Assembly (NCBI GenBank): GCA_964036315.1
Contig: OZ038498.1
Coordinates: 14,475,497-14,539,496 of the forward strand
Direction: 5' to 3'
Origin: Acanthosepion esculentum
Taxonomy: Eukaryota > Mollusca > Cephalopoda > Sepiida > Sepiidae
Length of the DNA: 64,000 nt
Shown: in pieces, positions 35,478 to 50,400 of the stretch
Position numbering within the stretch: position 1 is the stretch's first letter
How the letters are laid out: every line of letters starts with the position of its first letter
The notes under the pieces: generated by a model
What the model was told of the DNA's origin: nothing
The model's database searches: none
The model's input: only the letters and a program-made list of their open reading frames with translations
Position numbers and translations under genes: made by a program

Positions 35478-38400
35478 GTGTATGAATTCATGAATTCATC
35501 CTATATCTATAGTATAGGATGACCTCTTATTGATTCTATAAAGATGATGCTATTGGAAATGTTGTTACTTACTGTATCCTTAGAAATTCAAAATAAACGA
35601 AATAACAAAACCGATTCTATATCATGTTTTTCCTATACGCATCTCCTAAAAGGGAAAGTATTGTTCTGTCTACATTTCATCACATAATATCCTAAAAGTT
35701 TTAAATCCAACTACAGTAAAAGGATTTTTATTTGAAAAATAAAGCTTGTATGTTATCCTAAAGTGTGCTGTTATTTAACACCAAAATGATAACGAATTTT
35801 TAATGAGAAATGAATATTATTATGTTCTCCTAAATGTTATTACTGCCATAATTAACACTGCAATGATGATTATTGAAAGTTTAGCGAAAGATAAACGTTG
35901 CTGTGAACGCAATCATAACTATGTTTACATTTTCTCAGCTGAACTTGAATGGATACAAGTTGATTTCATTGATATGGAATTATTCTTCGAATAGGCAATT
36001 TATTATGAAGTTATGCTAGTAATATATAAGGTAGAAATGGTTTTATTACTTTTATTCTCAGTTTATTTGATAATGTGAATCTTTTCATGTACGTTATTGG
36101 TTATCGCAACAAGGCCGAGGTTAGCAAACATCGCGCAGAATTTAATATTTCTTTTAATGGTGACTTTTGGGATTTGAAGGTTTTCTTATACGCGGAAATA
36201 TAAGGCAATCAATATACCCACTAAAGGGGTATATAGATAATATCAGGTCTGTTGGCTTTTATTTCCCTGTCAGTTTGAATTGGCATGTCACAGAGGATAT
36301 TTACATCGTTATTTTGGGTAACAGTGTCTGGTTGGTGCTCATACCATCTCTTATCAATTTTGTGCTTCTTGCATATCTTCCAGTGCACATATGTCGTTTA
36401 CTTGTTATGTCTGTGGCTATATTCATTTTTTTCTAGTTCCGGACATCCTGAGATAATCTGGTCGACAGTTTCATCATATTTTCCGCAGATCCTGCATTTC
36501 GTGATAGTTCCAACCTTGATTATGTGTCAATGATAGGATCGGATTGCGAGGCTTTGGTCCTGAGCTGCAATAATTAGGCTTTCTGTCTCAGTTTTCAGCC
36601 CGGTGCTCCTCAGACACTGATGTGTTTTCTCTTGGTCCACATCTGCTTTTTCCTATCTTTTTAGGTATTTGCCATGAAGATTTTCACGTCGGAGTCGATT
36701 CTTCAAATCTACAAACCAACCATTCGCTCTTGCATGGAGTATTGCTGCCATATATGGTCTGGAGCCCCTTCTGCTTGTCTCAAGGTCCTTGATAAAATCC
36801 AGAGACGGATATGCAATGTAATTGGCCCTGATCTGGCATCTCGTCTGCAGTCGCTCTCTCACGGACGTGACGTCGCCTCCTGTCTTTTTTGCAAATACTT
36901 TCACGGTAACTGCCCGGATGAGCTGCTTTCGCTGGTTCCCAGACTTCATGAATTTAAGCGTTCTACTAGGCTGGCGTCACGCTCACACCCTTTCACTGTC
37001 GAAACTGTTAAATGTAGCCGTCTCTTCTACTCCAATAGCTTCATGTCTCGCACTTCTCGCCTGTAGAACTCCTTCCCCGTTTCTTGTTTCCCTGATAGCT
37101 ATAATCTCCAACTATTCAAATGTAATGTCAATCGACGTCTCCAGATGACTTGATCTATCCCCTATCCTTCTCTTCATCCTTTCCTCTATCACTCCTATTT
37201 GCTCTAGCTCCAACTCTTTGTAACCCCTTGTGTGCTAGTGGCTTCCCGCCTTGCTTGGGGGTGAAACGCTTAAAAAAAACAACAAAAAAAATAAATAAAT
37301 AAAATAAAACAAACGTCTGTCCTTTCAGTTTTTTTTTTTTTTTTTGTAATTTCATTTGGCCAAGTTGTTTTGATTTCTTTTTTGCTCATTTTTTGTTGGC
37401 AGGATTTCAGGTACATTTATCGGTTTCTTGAAGAGGCAGCTTCTTTGTTGATGGAGTGGATTTGGTATTTTACTATTCGTACGAGACGCTCATTGGTTTT
37501 TGTAAGGTAGGCTTCCAATCCGACTGTTGTAGATCTTAGAGTTAGTTCAAGTAAGATTAGACCTCAGCCTCCTAAAACACTTGGTACATACAGCCTATCA
37601 ACATCTGATTTCGGGTAGTGCATCCTCATTTGGGTAAGCTTTTTCTGGACTTGGTGTCAAATCTTTTAATGTCATTCAACTTCCATTTAATAATATTCAA
37701 ACTGTATGTTACAGCGTGTATATCTAAGGTGTTGAGAGCCTTCATTTTATTGACCACATTAAGTTCGCTTTCTACGCGGACGTCGTAGTAAGCACACCAC
37801 ATGATTTTCTCAACCAATGAGAACATGACAATTTTGGCTTTCGTCTGGAGCTTATCTCCGGCTTATATAAGAGGGATTCGCGGCAAGCACACACAGGAAG
37901 ACGCACAAGAGGATTCACAGCAAGCATTTACAGGAGCGCACACAAGTGTACCCACAGCAAGCCCACACAGAAAAACGCACAAGAAGACTCAGAGCAAGCA
38001 TTTACATTAGCGCACACAAGTGTACCACAGGAATCACACACAGGAAGACGCAGAAGAGGACCCGTAGCAAGCATTTACAGGGGCGCACACAAGCGTACCA
38101 CAGCAAGCACACACAGGAAGACGCACAGCAAGCATTTACAGGAGCGCACGCAAGCGTACCACGGCAAGCACACACAGGAAAACGCACAAGAGGACTCACA
38201 GCATGCATTTACATTAGCGCACACAAGCATACCACAGCAAGCAGACACAGGAAGACGCACAAGAGGACTCACAGCACGAATTTACAGGAGCGCACACCAG
38301 TGTAACCACAGCAAGCACACACAGGAAGACGCACGAGAGGACTCACAGCACGAATTTACAGGAGCGCACACCAGTGTAACCACAGCAAGCACACACAGGA

Positions 38401-41400
38401 AGACGCACGAGAGGACTCACAGCACGAATTTACAGGAGCGCACACCAGGGTACCCACAACAAGCACACACAGGAAGACGCACGAGAGGACTCACAGCACG
38501 AATTTACAGGAGCGCACACCAGGGTACCCACAACAAGCACACACAGGAAGACGCACAAGAGGACTCACAGCATGCATTTACATTAGCGCACACAAGCATA
38601 CCACAGCAAGCAGACACAGGAAGACGCACAAGAGGACTCACAGCACGAATTTACAGGAGCGCACACCAGTGTAACCACAGCAAGCACACACAGGAAGACG
38701 CACGAGAGGACTCACAGCACGAATTTACAGGAGCGCACACCAGTGTAACCACAGCAAGCACACACAGGAAGACGCACGAGAGGACTCACAGCACGAATTT
38801 ACAGGAGCGCACACCAGGGTACACACAACAAGCACACACAGGAAGACGCACAAGAGGACTCACAGCACGAATTTACAGGAGCGCACACAAGTGTACCCAC
38901 AGCAAGCCCACACAGAAAAACGCACAAGAAGACTCAGAGCAAGCATTTACATTAGCGCACACAAGTGTACCACAGGAATCACACACAGGAAGACGCAGAA
39001 GAGGACCCGCAGCAAGCATTTACAGGGGCGCACACAAGCGTACCACAGCAAGCACACACAGGAAGACGCACAGCAAGCATTTACAGGAGCGCACGCAAGC
39101 GTACCACGGCAAGCACACACAGGAAAACGCACAAGAGGACTCACAGCATGCATTTACATTAGCGCACACAAGCATACCACAGCAAGCAGACACAGGAAGA
39201 CGCACAAGAGGACTCACAGCACGAATTTACAGGAGAGCACACCAGTGTAACCACAGCAAGCACACACAGGAAGACGCACGAGAGGACTCACAGCACGAAT
39301 TTACAGGAGCGCACACCAGTGTAACCACAGCAAGCACACACAGGAAGACGCACGAGAGGACTCACAGCACGAATTTACAGGAGCGCACACCAGGGTACCC
39401 ACAACAAGCACACACAGGAAGACGCACAAGAGGACTCACAGCACGAATTTACAGGAGCGCACACCAGGGTACCCACAACAAGCACACACAGGAAGACGCT
39501 CAAGAGGACTCACAGCATGCATTTACATTAGCGCACACAAGCATACCACAGCAAGCAGACACAGGAAGACGCACAAGAGGACTCACAGCACGAATTTACA
39601 GGAGCGCACACCAGTGTAACCACAGCGAGCACACACAGGAAGACGCACGAGAGGACTCACAGCACGAATTTACAGGAGCGCACACCAGTGTAACCACAGC
39701 AAGCACACACAGGAAGACGCACGAGAGGACTCACAGCACGAATTTACAGGAGCGCACACCAGGGTACCCACAACAAGCACACACAGGAAGACGCACAAGA
39801 GGACTCACAGCACGAATTTACAGGAGCGCACACCAGGGTACCCACAACAAGCACACACAGGAAGACGCACAAGAGGACTCACAGCATGCATTTACATTAG
39901 CGCACACAAGCATACCACAGCAAGCAGACACAGGAAGACGCACAAGAGGACTCACAGCACGAATTTACAGGAGCGCACACCAGTGTAACCACAGCAAGCA
40001 CACACAGGAAGACGCACGAGAGGACTCACAGCACGAATTTACAGGAGCGCACACCAGGGTACCCACAACAAGCACACACAGGAAGACGCACAAGAGGACT
40101 CACAGCACGAATTTACAGGAGCGCACACCAGGGTACCCACAACAAGCACACACAGGAAGACGCTCAAGAGGACTCACAGCATGCATTTACATTAGCGCAC
40201 ACAAGCATACCACAGCAAGCAGACACAGGAAGACGCACAAGAGGACTCACAGCACGAATTTACAGGAGCGCACACCAGTGTAACCACAGCAAGCACACAC
40301 AGGAAGACGCACGAGAGGACTCACAGCACGAATTTACAGGAGCGCACACCAGTGTAACCACAGCAAGAACACACAGGAAGACGCACGAGAGGACTCACAG
40401 CACGAATTTACAGGAGCGCACACCAGTGTAACCACAGCCAGCACACACAGGAAGACGCACGAGAGGACTCACAGCACGAATTTACAGGAGCGCACACCAG
40501 TGTACCCATACCAAGCACACACAGTAAGACGCACAAGAGGACTCACAGCACGAATTTACAGGAGCGCACACCTGTGTACCCACAGCAAGCATACACAGAA
40601 AGACGCACAAGAGGACTCACAGCACGAATTTACAGGAGCGCACACCATGGTACCCACAACAAGCACACACAGGAAAACGCACAAGAGGACTCACAGCATG
40701 CATTTACATTAGCGCACACAAGCATACCACAGCAAGCACACACAGGAAGACGCACAAGAGGACTCACAGCACGAATTTACAGGAGCGCACACCAGGGTAC
40801 ACACAACAAGCACACACAGGAAGACGCACAAGAGGACTCACAGCACGAATTTACAGGAGCGCACACAAGTGTACCCACAGCAAGCCCACACAGAAAAACG
40901 CACAAGAAGACTCAGAGCAAGCATTTACATTAGCGCACACAAGTGTACCACAGGAATCACACACAGGAAGACGCAGAAGAGGACCCGCAGCAAGCATTTA
41001 CAGGGGCGCACACAAGCGTACCACAGCAAGCACACACAGGAAGACGCACAGCAAGCATTTACAGGAGCGCACGCAAGCGTACCACGGCAAGCACACACAG
41101 GAAAACGCACAAGAGGACTCACAGCATGCATTTACATTAGCGCACACAAGCATACCACAGCAAGCAGACACAGGAAGACGCACAAGAGGACTCACAGCAC
41201 GAATTTACAGGAGAGCACACCAGTGTAACCACAGCAAGCACACACAGGAAGACGCACGAGAGGACTCACAGCACGAATTTACAGGAGCGCACACCAGTGT
41301 AACCACAGCAAGCACACACAGGAAGACGCACGAGAGGACTCACAGCACGAATTTACAGGAGCGCACACCAGGGTACCCACAACAAGCACACACAGGAAGA

Positions 41401-44400
41401 CGCACAAGAGGACTCACAGCACGAATTTACAGGAGCGCACACCAGGGTACCCACAACAAGCACACACAGGAAGACGCTCAAGAGGACTCACAGCATGCAT
41501 TTACATTAGCGCACACAAGCATACCACAGCAAGCAGACACAGGAAGACGCAGAAGAGGACTCACAGCACGAATTTACAGGAGCGCACACCAGTGTAACCA
41601 CAGCGAGCACACACAGGAAGACGCACGAGAGGACTCACAGCACGAATTTACAGGAGCGCACACCAGTGTAACCACAGCAAGCACACACAGGAAGACGCAC
41701 GAGAGGACTCACAGCACGAATTTACAGGAGCGCACACCAGGGTACCCACAACAAGCACACACAGGAAGACGCACAAGAGGACTCACAGCACGAATTTACA
41801 GGAGCGCACACCAGGGTACCCACAACAAGCACACACAGGAAGACGCACAAGAGGACTCACAGCATGCATTTACATTAGCGCACACAAGCATACCACAGCA
41901 AGCAGACACAGGAAGACGCACAAGAGGACTCACAGCACGAATTTACAGGAGCGCACACCAGTGTAACCACAGCAAGCACACACAGGAAGACGCACGAGAG
42001 GACTCACAGCACGAATTTACAGGAGCGCACACCAGGGTACCCACAACAAGCACACACAGGAAGACGCACAAGAGGACTCACAGCACGAATTTACAGGAGC
42101 GCACACCAGGGTACCCACAACAAGCACACACAGGAAGACGCTCAAGAGGACTCACAGCATGCATTTACATTAGCGCACACAAGCATACCACAGCAAGCAG
42201 ACACAGGAAGACGCACAAGAGGACTCACAGCACGAATTTACAGGAGCGCACACCAGTGTAACCACAGCAAGCACACACAGGAAGACGCACGAGAGGACTC
42301 ACAGCACGAATTTACAGGAGCGCACACCAGTGTAACCACAGCAAGCACACACAGGAAGACGCACGAGAGGACTCACAGCACGAATTTACAGGAGCGCACA
42401 CCAGTGTAACCACAGCCAGCACACACAGGAAGACGCACGAGAGGACTCACAGCACGAATTTACAGGAGCGCACACCAGTGTACCCATACCAAGCACACAC
42501 AGTAAGACGCACAAGAGGACTCACAGCACGAATTTACAGGAGCGCACACCTGTGTACCCACAACAAGCACACACAGGAAAACGCACAAGAGGACTCACAG
42601 CATGCATTTACATTAGCGCACACAAGCATACCACAGCAAGCAGACACAGGTAGACGCACAAGAGGACTCACAGCACGAATTTACAGGAGCGCACACTAGT
42701 GTAACCACAGCAAGCACACACAGGAAGACGCACGAGAGGACTCACAGCACGAATTTACAGGAGCGCACACCAGTGTAACCACAGCAAGCACACACAGGAA
42801 GACGCACGAGAGGACTCACAGCACGAATTTACAGGAGCGCACACCAGGGTACCCACAACAAGCACACACAGGAAGACGCACAAGAGGACTCACAGCTCGA
42901 ATTTACAGGAGCGCACACCAGTGTACCCATACCAAGCACACACAGTAAGACGCACAAGAGGACTCACAGCACGAATTTACAGGAGCGCACACCTGTGTAC
43001 CCACAGGAAGCACACACAGAAAGACGCACAAGAGGACTCACAGCACGAATTTACAGGAGCGCACACAAGTGTACCCACACCAAGCACACACACTATGGTG
43101 CACAAGAGGACACACAGCAAGCACACACAGGCTGGCGTACATACAGGAGGACGCACAAATCAGTTACATAACGCTGAATAAAGCCTTTTTCGTTCGAGCC
43201 CTCGCGCCATACAAAGTGATCGACTCAAACCAGATAAAATATTTGACCGAACACCCAACTACGTTGACCCCAGAAAAGGAACTTCCAATGTCAGTTACTT
43301 CTATCCATCAATATCACACACACATTCACATATCCGTACATACACGGACATATGCCTTGGCGAATTGTGTTTCTCTAGTCTCTCTACGGACTCTCTTCTG
43401 AAAAGACCTTTTCTCTTTTACTCAATTTTGCCATTGTTATTTAGTTGTATTCACGTTTCCTCGACGATGATATTTTTTTATTCTTCATTTTGGGCATGAG
43501 AAGGTTTGTTCGCTCTTTCTTTTTCTCGTTTGCTGTCGGCCGAAAGACACCAACGATCAGCAGTTACCTCGTGCAACATTATAAAATAGAGCACCATTGT
43601 TTATTATTTGACTGTACACAGCTTTCTTCATTGTAGAAATAACAACTCACCTTGTAAGAAACACTAGTAAGGTCATCATAGCCAACCCATTGGTCGCCTC
43701 CATGGGCGTATGGTACTTTCATATCATCCAGCCATACTTTCTGCCAGGGGTTAGCTCCCTTGAGAAAAGTGCAAATCTGGTAAAATAATAAAAAAAGATA
43801 GAAAATCAAAGATAACAAAATAAGCGGTGCTGGGTAAGACGATAAACTACATCCAGCAGTAAGCACCTCTTAATTGCTGGTGTTCTCAGGTCCACCCGGT
43901 CCGGGGTGGTAGCACCTGTTAGGGTCTCAGCTATGGGCAAATAGTTAACTATTACCAGCAATACTTTTTTGAAAACAATTATTACTAGCAATACAATTTT
44001 GAAGGAAAAATATTACCAGAAACAGATTTTTGACGAAACAAAATATTACCAGCAATAAAAAAAAATCTTGTCGGAATTAAATAACCCATTGTGGTTGATA
44101 TGCCGTAAAACAAAATAAACCAAACCAATCTAAACCAAAGAATACATATTCTATTCATACGAATCTATCCTAAAAATGTTGTCGGCATTAAATAACACAT
44201 TGGGGTTGATATGCCGTAAGACAAAATATACCAAACCAATCTAAACCAAAGAATACATATTCTTTTCATACGAATCTATCCTAAAAATGTTGTCGGCATT
44301 AAATAACACATTGGGGTTGATATGCCGTAAAACGAAATAAACCAAACCAATCTAAACCAAAGAATACATATTCTATTCATACGAATCTATCCTAAAAATG

Positions 44401-47400
44401 TTGTCAGCATTAAATAACCCATTGAGGTTGATATGCCTTCAAACGAAATAGACCAAAGCAATCTAAACCAAAGAATACATATTCTATTCATACGAATCTA
44501 TCCTAAAAATATTGTCGGCATTAAATAACCCATTGAGGTTGATATGCCGTAAAACAAAATAAACCAAAACAAAATAAGCGATATTTTCTATATTGTTTGC
44601 CCCCACTTTTTCCCAATAATTAAATCTCTCGTATGTTTGAATTGGGAAGCAATTTTCTCTGGTAACTGCAAGGAAATTGAAATCATCGTGCCGAGCTCGA
44701 ATTAGCGAAACGAATAACTCGAATTCTCCCTGATCATTTGGGAGAGTGATATGTCCAGGATGCGTCCTATACGACTCTCACGTATCATCCTGTTTGGAGA
44801 ACTCACCAGCGGCAAGAGGCTACGAGAAGGCCCAAAACGACTCTTCGAGGATCAGTTGAAAAAATCCCTGACACAGCCCAACATCCATCATGAGACCTGG
44901 GAAACCGTTACTGCAAATCGGCCTTCGTAACTTATGACCAACCGTCAAAATGAAGAGGATCTGCGACGTGCTGTCAGGAGGGCCCGTCTCGCCCAGCCGC
45001 GTCCACCACCCACACTCCTCTGTGATTCCTGCTCACAAATCTTCATGACTAGGTTGGGCCTTCACAGCCATATCCGCCGCAGTCATCAGAGGGGAGAAAA
45101 GGAATAAGGAAAGAGGATGACGATCCCGATGATCGGATTGAAGCGGGTGCTGAATATGACTATTGCTATAGGCAGCGAAATACAATAAATAATTACAAGA
45201 AAACCTCCATTTAAAGAAATAATTGTGTGTGAGGGATATTTGGGTTCCTTAAATCCGATAATTTTTTTATTTTGCAAAAATGACGCTATTTCTGGCAGTC
45301 ACTGAATTTAATAAACGTCGTTTGGTTAAATAAAAAGACTGTCGGCGTGGAAATAACAGTTGTTGCTTAAAACTGTATAAAATATCAAATAAAACAATTA
45401 TACATACTTTTTCCTTACTCATATTGCGAGGACTTTAGAAAGTGGTTCTGTAGATGTACTCAGTGCTGTCATTTACTTTGTATTAATAACTAAGGATTAT
45501 AAAATTTCCAAAGCTACACACGTAAATCACCCTATCAAAATGGAATTGAGCTGCAACGGACGTCAGCATCGACTCTTAAAACCCAGTTAAGTTTTTCCAT
45601 ACTGTTTCTTTTCTTTTTTTGTTTTCTTGTAATTTAAACTTGTTCACTGGTAAAAAAATAAGGAAATGCTTCTTTTTTTTTAAATAATGTTTTTAGATTA
45701 GCATTTTTAGACTTTCCTTATCAAAATATTGATTAGTTATCGATTTGAAAATCGTACGTTTGTTGCTTAAAACTGTATAAAATATAAAATAAAACAATTG
45801 TACATAATTTTCCTCGCTCATATTGCGAGGAAGTTTTTGAGAAGTGGTGGTGTAGATATAAATCTCTCTGTAATTTACTTTGAACTCATAACCGAGGCTT
45901 AGAAAATTTCGAAAGTTTCATATGTAAATAAACCCTGTCAGTTTTAACCGGTCCTATGCAACTATACTATTAGAGTTGTCAGCATAGACTTGTAAAATCC
46001 AGTTGAGTTTTTCGATATCTGTTTTTTTTTTAGTTTCGTTTTGTCTTTTGTAACATAATTTAATGAAGTCAGTTTTATTAAAGGTACATTATAGTTTCTC
46101 AATTTTCAATTTATTAACTCTGTAAAGTCAGTCAGTTATGTGCCATGCGTGATACACGTTTAGGCGATCATGTATCTTTCGATACATGACTGACGAGGCA
46201 GATTTTTTCCGCAGTAGGTTGCCATTTGTTTCTGAAATAGACCAGTTGCAATCCAAGGCTAAAGGAACCAGTCTGTCCCGCTATTTACGCATAGCTGGTG
46301 GGGGTGGGAGAAGAGGATTCATACCTTTCCCAAGTAAGTGAATGTAATGGATTCGACTGGAATTCGATCTCGCTTCTCCGATTCCTCAATCCGAGTCGCT
46401 ATCTATTATTCCACCGTGCCTAGGGAAACTAATTAAATAATCTCTCTGCGTTACTATTAAATGAAAAAAAGGGCATATTTTTACCAGCTGATTCTGTTTA
46501 GGGTCAAATTTCTGTGGCACATGAGAAAAAGAGGGCTTGGAAAATTGACATTCCAAAGGATATATTGAAAGAAAGAGCAGCAAGGGGGGAACAGTGAATA
46601 AGCTACTTAACGGGTTTGCATGAATGGATGTCTGTACAAAAACATGATCAATCAGTTATGTGCAATTCGTGATACACGCTTAGGCGATCATGTATCTTTT
46701 GATATATGAATGACGAGGCAGATAGGTAAATATTTAAATTTCCATCAAAATGATAAAGAAACCCAGAAATATATATTTGTTTAATCATTTCACCCCAAGC
46801 AAGAAGATAAGACGCAAGGGGATCTACTGGGAGTGAAAGAGAATGAGAAGACTAGCGGGAAGAAAGGGCAATAAAATAACTGGGGTCCGAAACACAGAAG
46901 AATGCGATTACATTTAAATTTTGAAAATTGCAGGTAGAAGGGAAGTAAAAAGAAAGCGGAAGTGAATTCCACAGGTGAGAAGTGCGAGGAAAGAAAAAAC
47001 TATTAGAATAGAATCTACGGCTACATCTTGTGATTTCAACAGTAAAACAATGAAATTTAACTGCCAATCGAGCAGAACACTTAAATTCATGCGGTCGAGG
47101 TACCAAATCACATTAGAACAATTGCCATGAAAATATCTATAGAAAATATATATGGAGAAAACAGAGGGAAGCAACGTCACGGCTGCGACAAAGTAATTGA
47201 AGTCGAGATGCCAGGTCAGGACCAATAATATTTCAGACCTATCTTAATTTTGCCGATAATCTCGATAGCAGGGTTACCAGATCAGATATAGCAGTAATAT
47301 TCAATGCACGGACGAATGGTAGATTTATAAATGTATATAAGATGGATTTGATGAGAAAAATTGTCTAGTACGACACAGTTAACCAACTCTCTTAGTAGCA

Positions 47401-50400
47401 GACCTAACAATCTATTCAATATAATCTTTCGATTTCATGTCAGTCGAGAATGTTTCTTTTGTGCTGTTTTTAATGAAATAACTTTCAAACAAATAATAAT
47501 TGATAATTTAGAGTGAGTTTAGGCTTATTTTATGATATATATATATTTTTCAAAAAAGTATTGCTGGTACTAAAACACATTTTTATACTTTCATAATCAC
47601 TGAAACAGGGTTGCCAGATCAGGACCAGTAGCACTACAGTTGTTTGGGGGGGATTTTATTTAGAATCTCTAAATATTTTGCAGAAGCACCAGATCAGATA
47701 TGGCAGTAATATTCAATGCACGGACGAATGGTAGATTTATAAATGTATATAAGATGGATTTTGACGAGAAAAATTGTCTAGCATGGCACAGCAAACCAAC
47801 TTTCCTAGCAGCAGACCTAATTATTGATTCGATATAATCACTTTACTTCGTGTAAGTGGAAAACGTGAGGTCAATGAGTTGCTCTCTTTGAGGTTAGCAT
47901 CAACTATATCAATCAAGTTTCTCTATGGTGAATAAAAGATAGCAGTTTCATTTTGGAACCTTCAAAATTTACATGTCATTACTTGCCCCAGTTAACAACT
48001 GATTGGAGGTCATTTTTAAGGGAATTGCTAGTTTTATTTTGTCTATATTTCTGAGATGAGGTATTGTAATTATTTACACTATTTACATTGTTGTCCTCAT
48101 CTTTGTTGCCATATTCACATTTCGACCGTTTTACGCGTCGGCCTTCTTCAGGTGATTGGAATTTCAAATCGAACCCTTTATTTCGTCCACTGGGGTTGAT
48201 TGTTCTAGTTCCACGTGCTATGCCTCTACCGGATATCTCAGTATCAGTTATCTCCCTTTTGTCCATCTCTACTGTAGCGAGGTATTGAACTCACAACACT
48301 TTGGGTGAAGTCACTGGATTCAACCAACGCTTTTATCCATGTCGAAACGTTGTGAATATGTCAACAAAGATGAGGACAAGAATCTGAACAATGTAGATAG
48401 TCTTGATTTTTCGAATCTATCAGACTCGCTGTTAAAACAGAATTGATGGATTGATTTGTTTTTGCGGATTATCAACCGTTTGCAGGTTATTTAAAGCCAG
48501 AAAATATTTGCAGATTGTAAGAATTTTCTTTTTCTTATTCTTTTTTTTGTTATTTAGATAATAATGATTTAGTGATACGGGTCTTACTATTTAACCCATA
48601 GCTGGTGGGGAGTGGGTGGAAGCGGTTGATTCATACCTAATCAGAATTTGATGAAGAAACAACAAATTATGAGGATATAAAGTAAGGGATCAATTCCATA
48701 TTACAATCAATATATAAACTGATTCCTCACTTTTACTTCTATACATTTATATTCCGGAGAATGTAAATAAATCTAAGACATGCCTTTGTAGTCAATCAGT
48801 ATTTAATTGATCGATTGATTCGTTTTCTAAGGCTTATCAACAAATAAGAGCTTATAATGTGTATATAAAGTGAGGGTTCAATTCTGAATTACAATCAATA
48901 TATGAACTGGTTCCTCACTTTGTGGCCAGAGTAGTTTCTATGCATTTATATCCCAGAGAATGTAAATAAATCTAAGACATGCCTTTGTAGTTAATCAGTA
49001 TTTAATTGATTGATTGATTCGTTTTCTAAGGCTTATCAACAAATAAGAGCTTATAATGTGTGTATAAAGTGGGGGATCAATTCTGAATTACAATCAATAT
49101 ATAAACTGGTTCCTCACTTTGTGGCCAGAGTAGTTTCTATGCATTTATATCCCAGAGAATGTAAATAAATCTAAGACATGCCTTTGTAGTCAATCAGTAT
49201 TTCATTGATCGATTGATTCGTTTTCTAAGGCTTATCAACAAATAAGAGCTTATAATGTGTGTATAAAGTGGGGGATCAATTCTGAATTACAATCAATATA
49301 TAAACTGGTTCCTCACTTTGTGGCCAGAGTAGTTTCTATGCATTTATATCCCAGAGAATGTAAATAAATCTAAGACATGCCTTTGTAGTTAATCAGTATT
49401 TAATTGATCGATTGATTCGTTTTCTAAGGCTTATCAACAAATAAGAGCTTATAATGTGTGTATAAAGTGGGGGATCAATTCTGAATTACAATCAATATAT
49501 AAACTGGTTCCTCACTTTGTGGCCAGAGTAGTTTCTATGCATTTATATCCCAGAGAATGTAAATAAATCTAAGACATGCCTTTGTAGTTAATCAGTATTT
49601 AATTGATTGATTGATTCGTTTTCTAAGGCTTATCAACAAATAAGAGCTTATAATGTGTGTATAAAGTGGGGGATCAATTCTGAATTACAATCAATATATA
49701 AACTGGTTCCTCACTTTGTGGCCAGAGTAGTTTCTATGCATTTATATCCCAGAGAATGTAAATAAATCTAAGACATGCCTTTGTAGTCAATCAGTATTTC
49801 ATTGATCGATTGATTCGTTTTCTAAGGCTTATCAACAAATAAGAGCTTATAATGTGTGTATAAAGTGGGGGATCAATTCTGAATTACAATCAATATATAA
49901 ACTGGTTCCTCACTTTGTGGCCAGAGTAGTTTCTATGCATTTATATCCCAGAGAATGTAAATAAATCTAAGACATGCCTTTGTAGTTAATCAGTATTTAA
50001 TTGATCGATTGATTCGTTTTCTAAGGCTTATCAACAAATAAGAGCTTATAATGTGTGTATAAAGTGGGGGATCAATTCTGAATTACAATCAATATATAAA
50101 CTGGTTCCTCACTTTGTGGCCAGAGTAGTTTCTATGCATTTATATCCCAGAGAATGTAAATAAATCTAAGACATGCCTTTGTAGTCAATCAGTATTTCAT
50201 TGATCGATTGATTCGTTTTCTAAGGCTTATCAACAAATAAGAGCTTATAATGTGTGTATAAAGTGGGGGATCAATTCTGAATTACAATCAATATATAAAC
50301 TGGTTCCTCACTTTGTGGCCAGAGTAGTTTCTATGCATTTATATCCCAGAGAATGTAAATAAATCTAAGACATGCCTTTGTAGTTAATCAGTATTTAATT

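Noticed and set aside
37946..41228. Repeated 119-codon and 65-68-codon frames in the 74-bp array
   Set aside because: The identical proteins recur because the DNA block is duplicated. The unit length is not a multiple of 3, so no consistent peptide repeat exists, and there is no splice or start context.
37885..43150. CRISPR-like array (regular repeats)
   Set aside because: There are no unique spacers, the whole 74-bp unit repeats, and the window is clearly eukaryotic.
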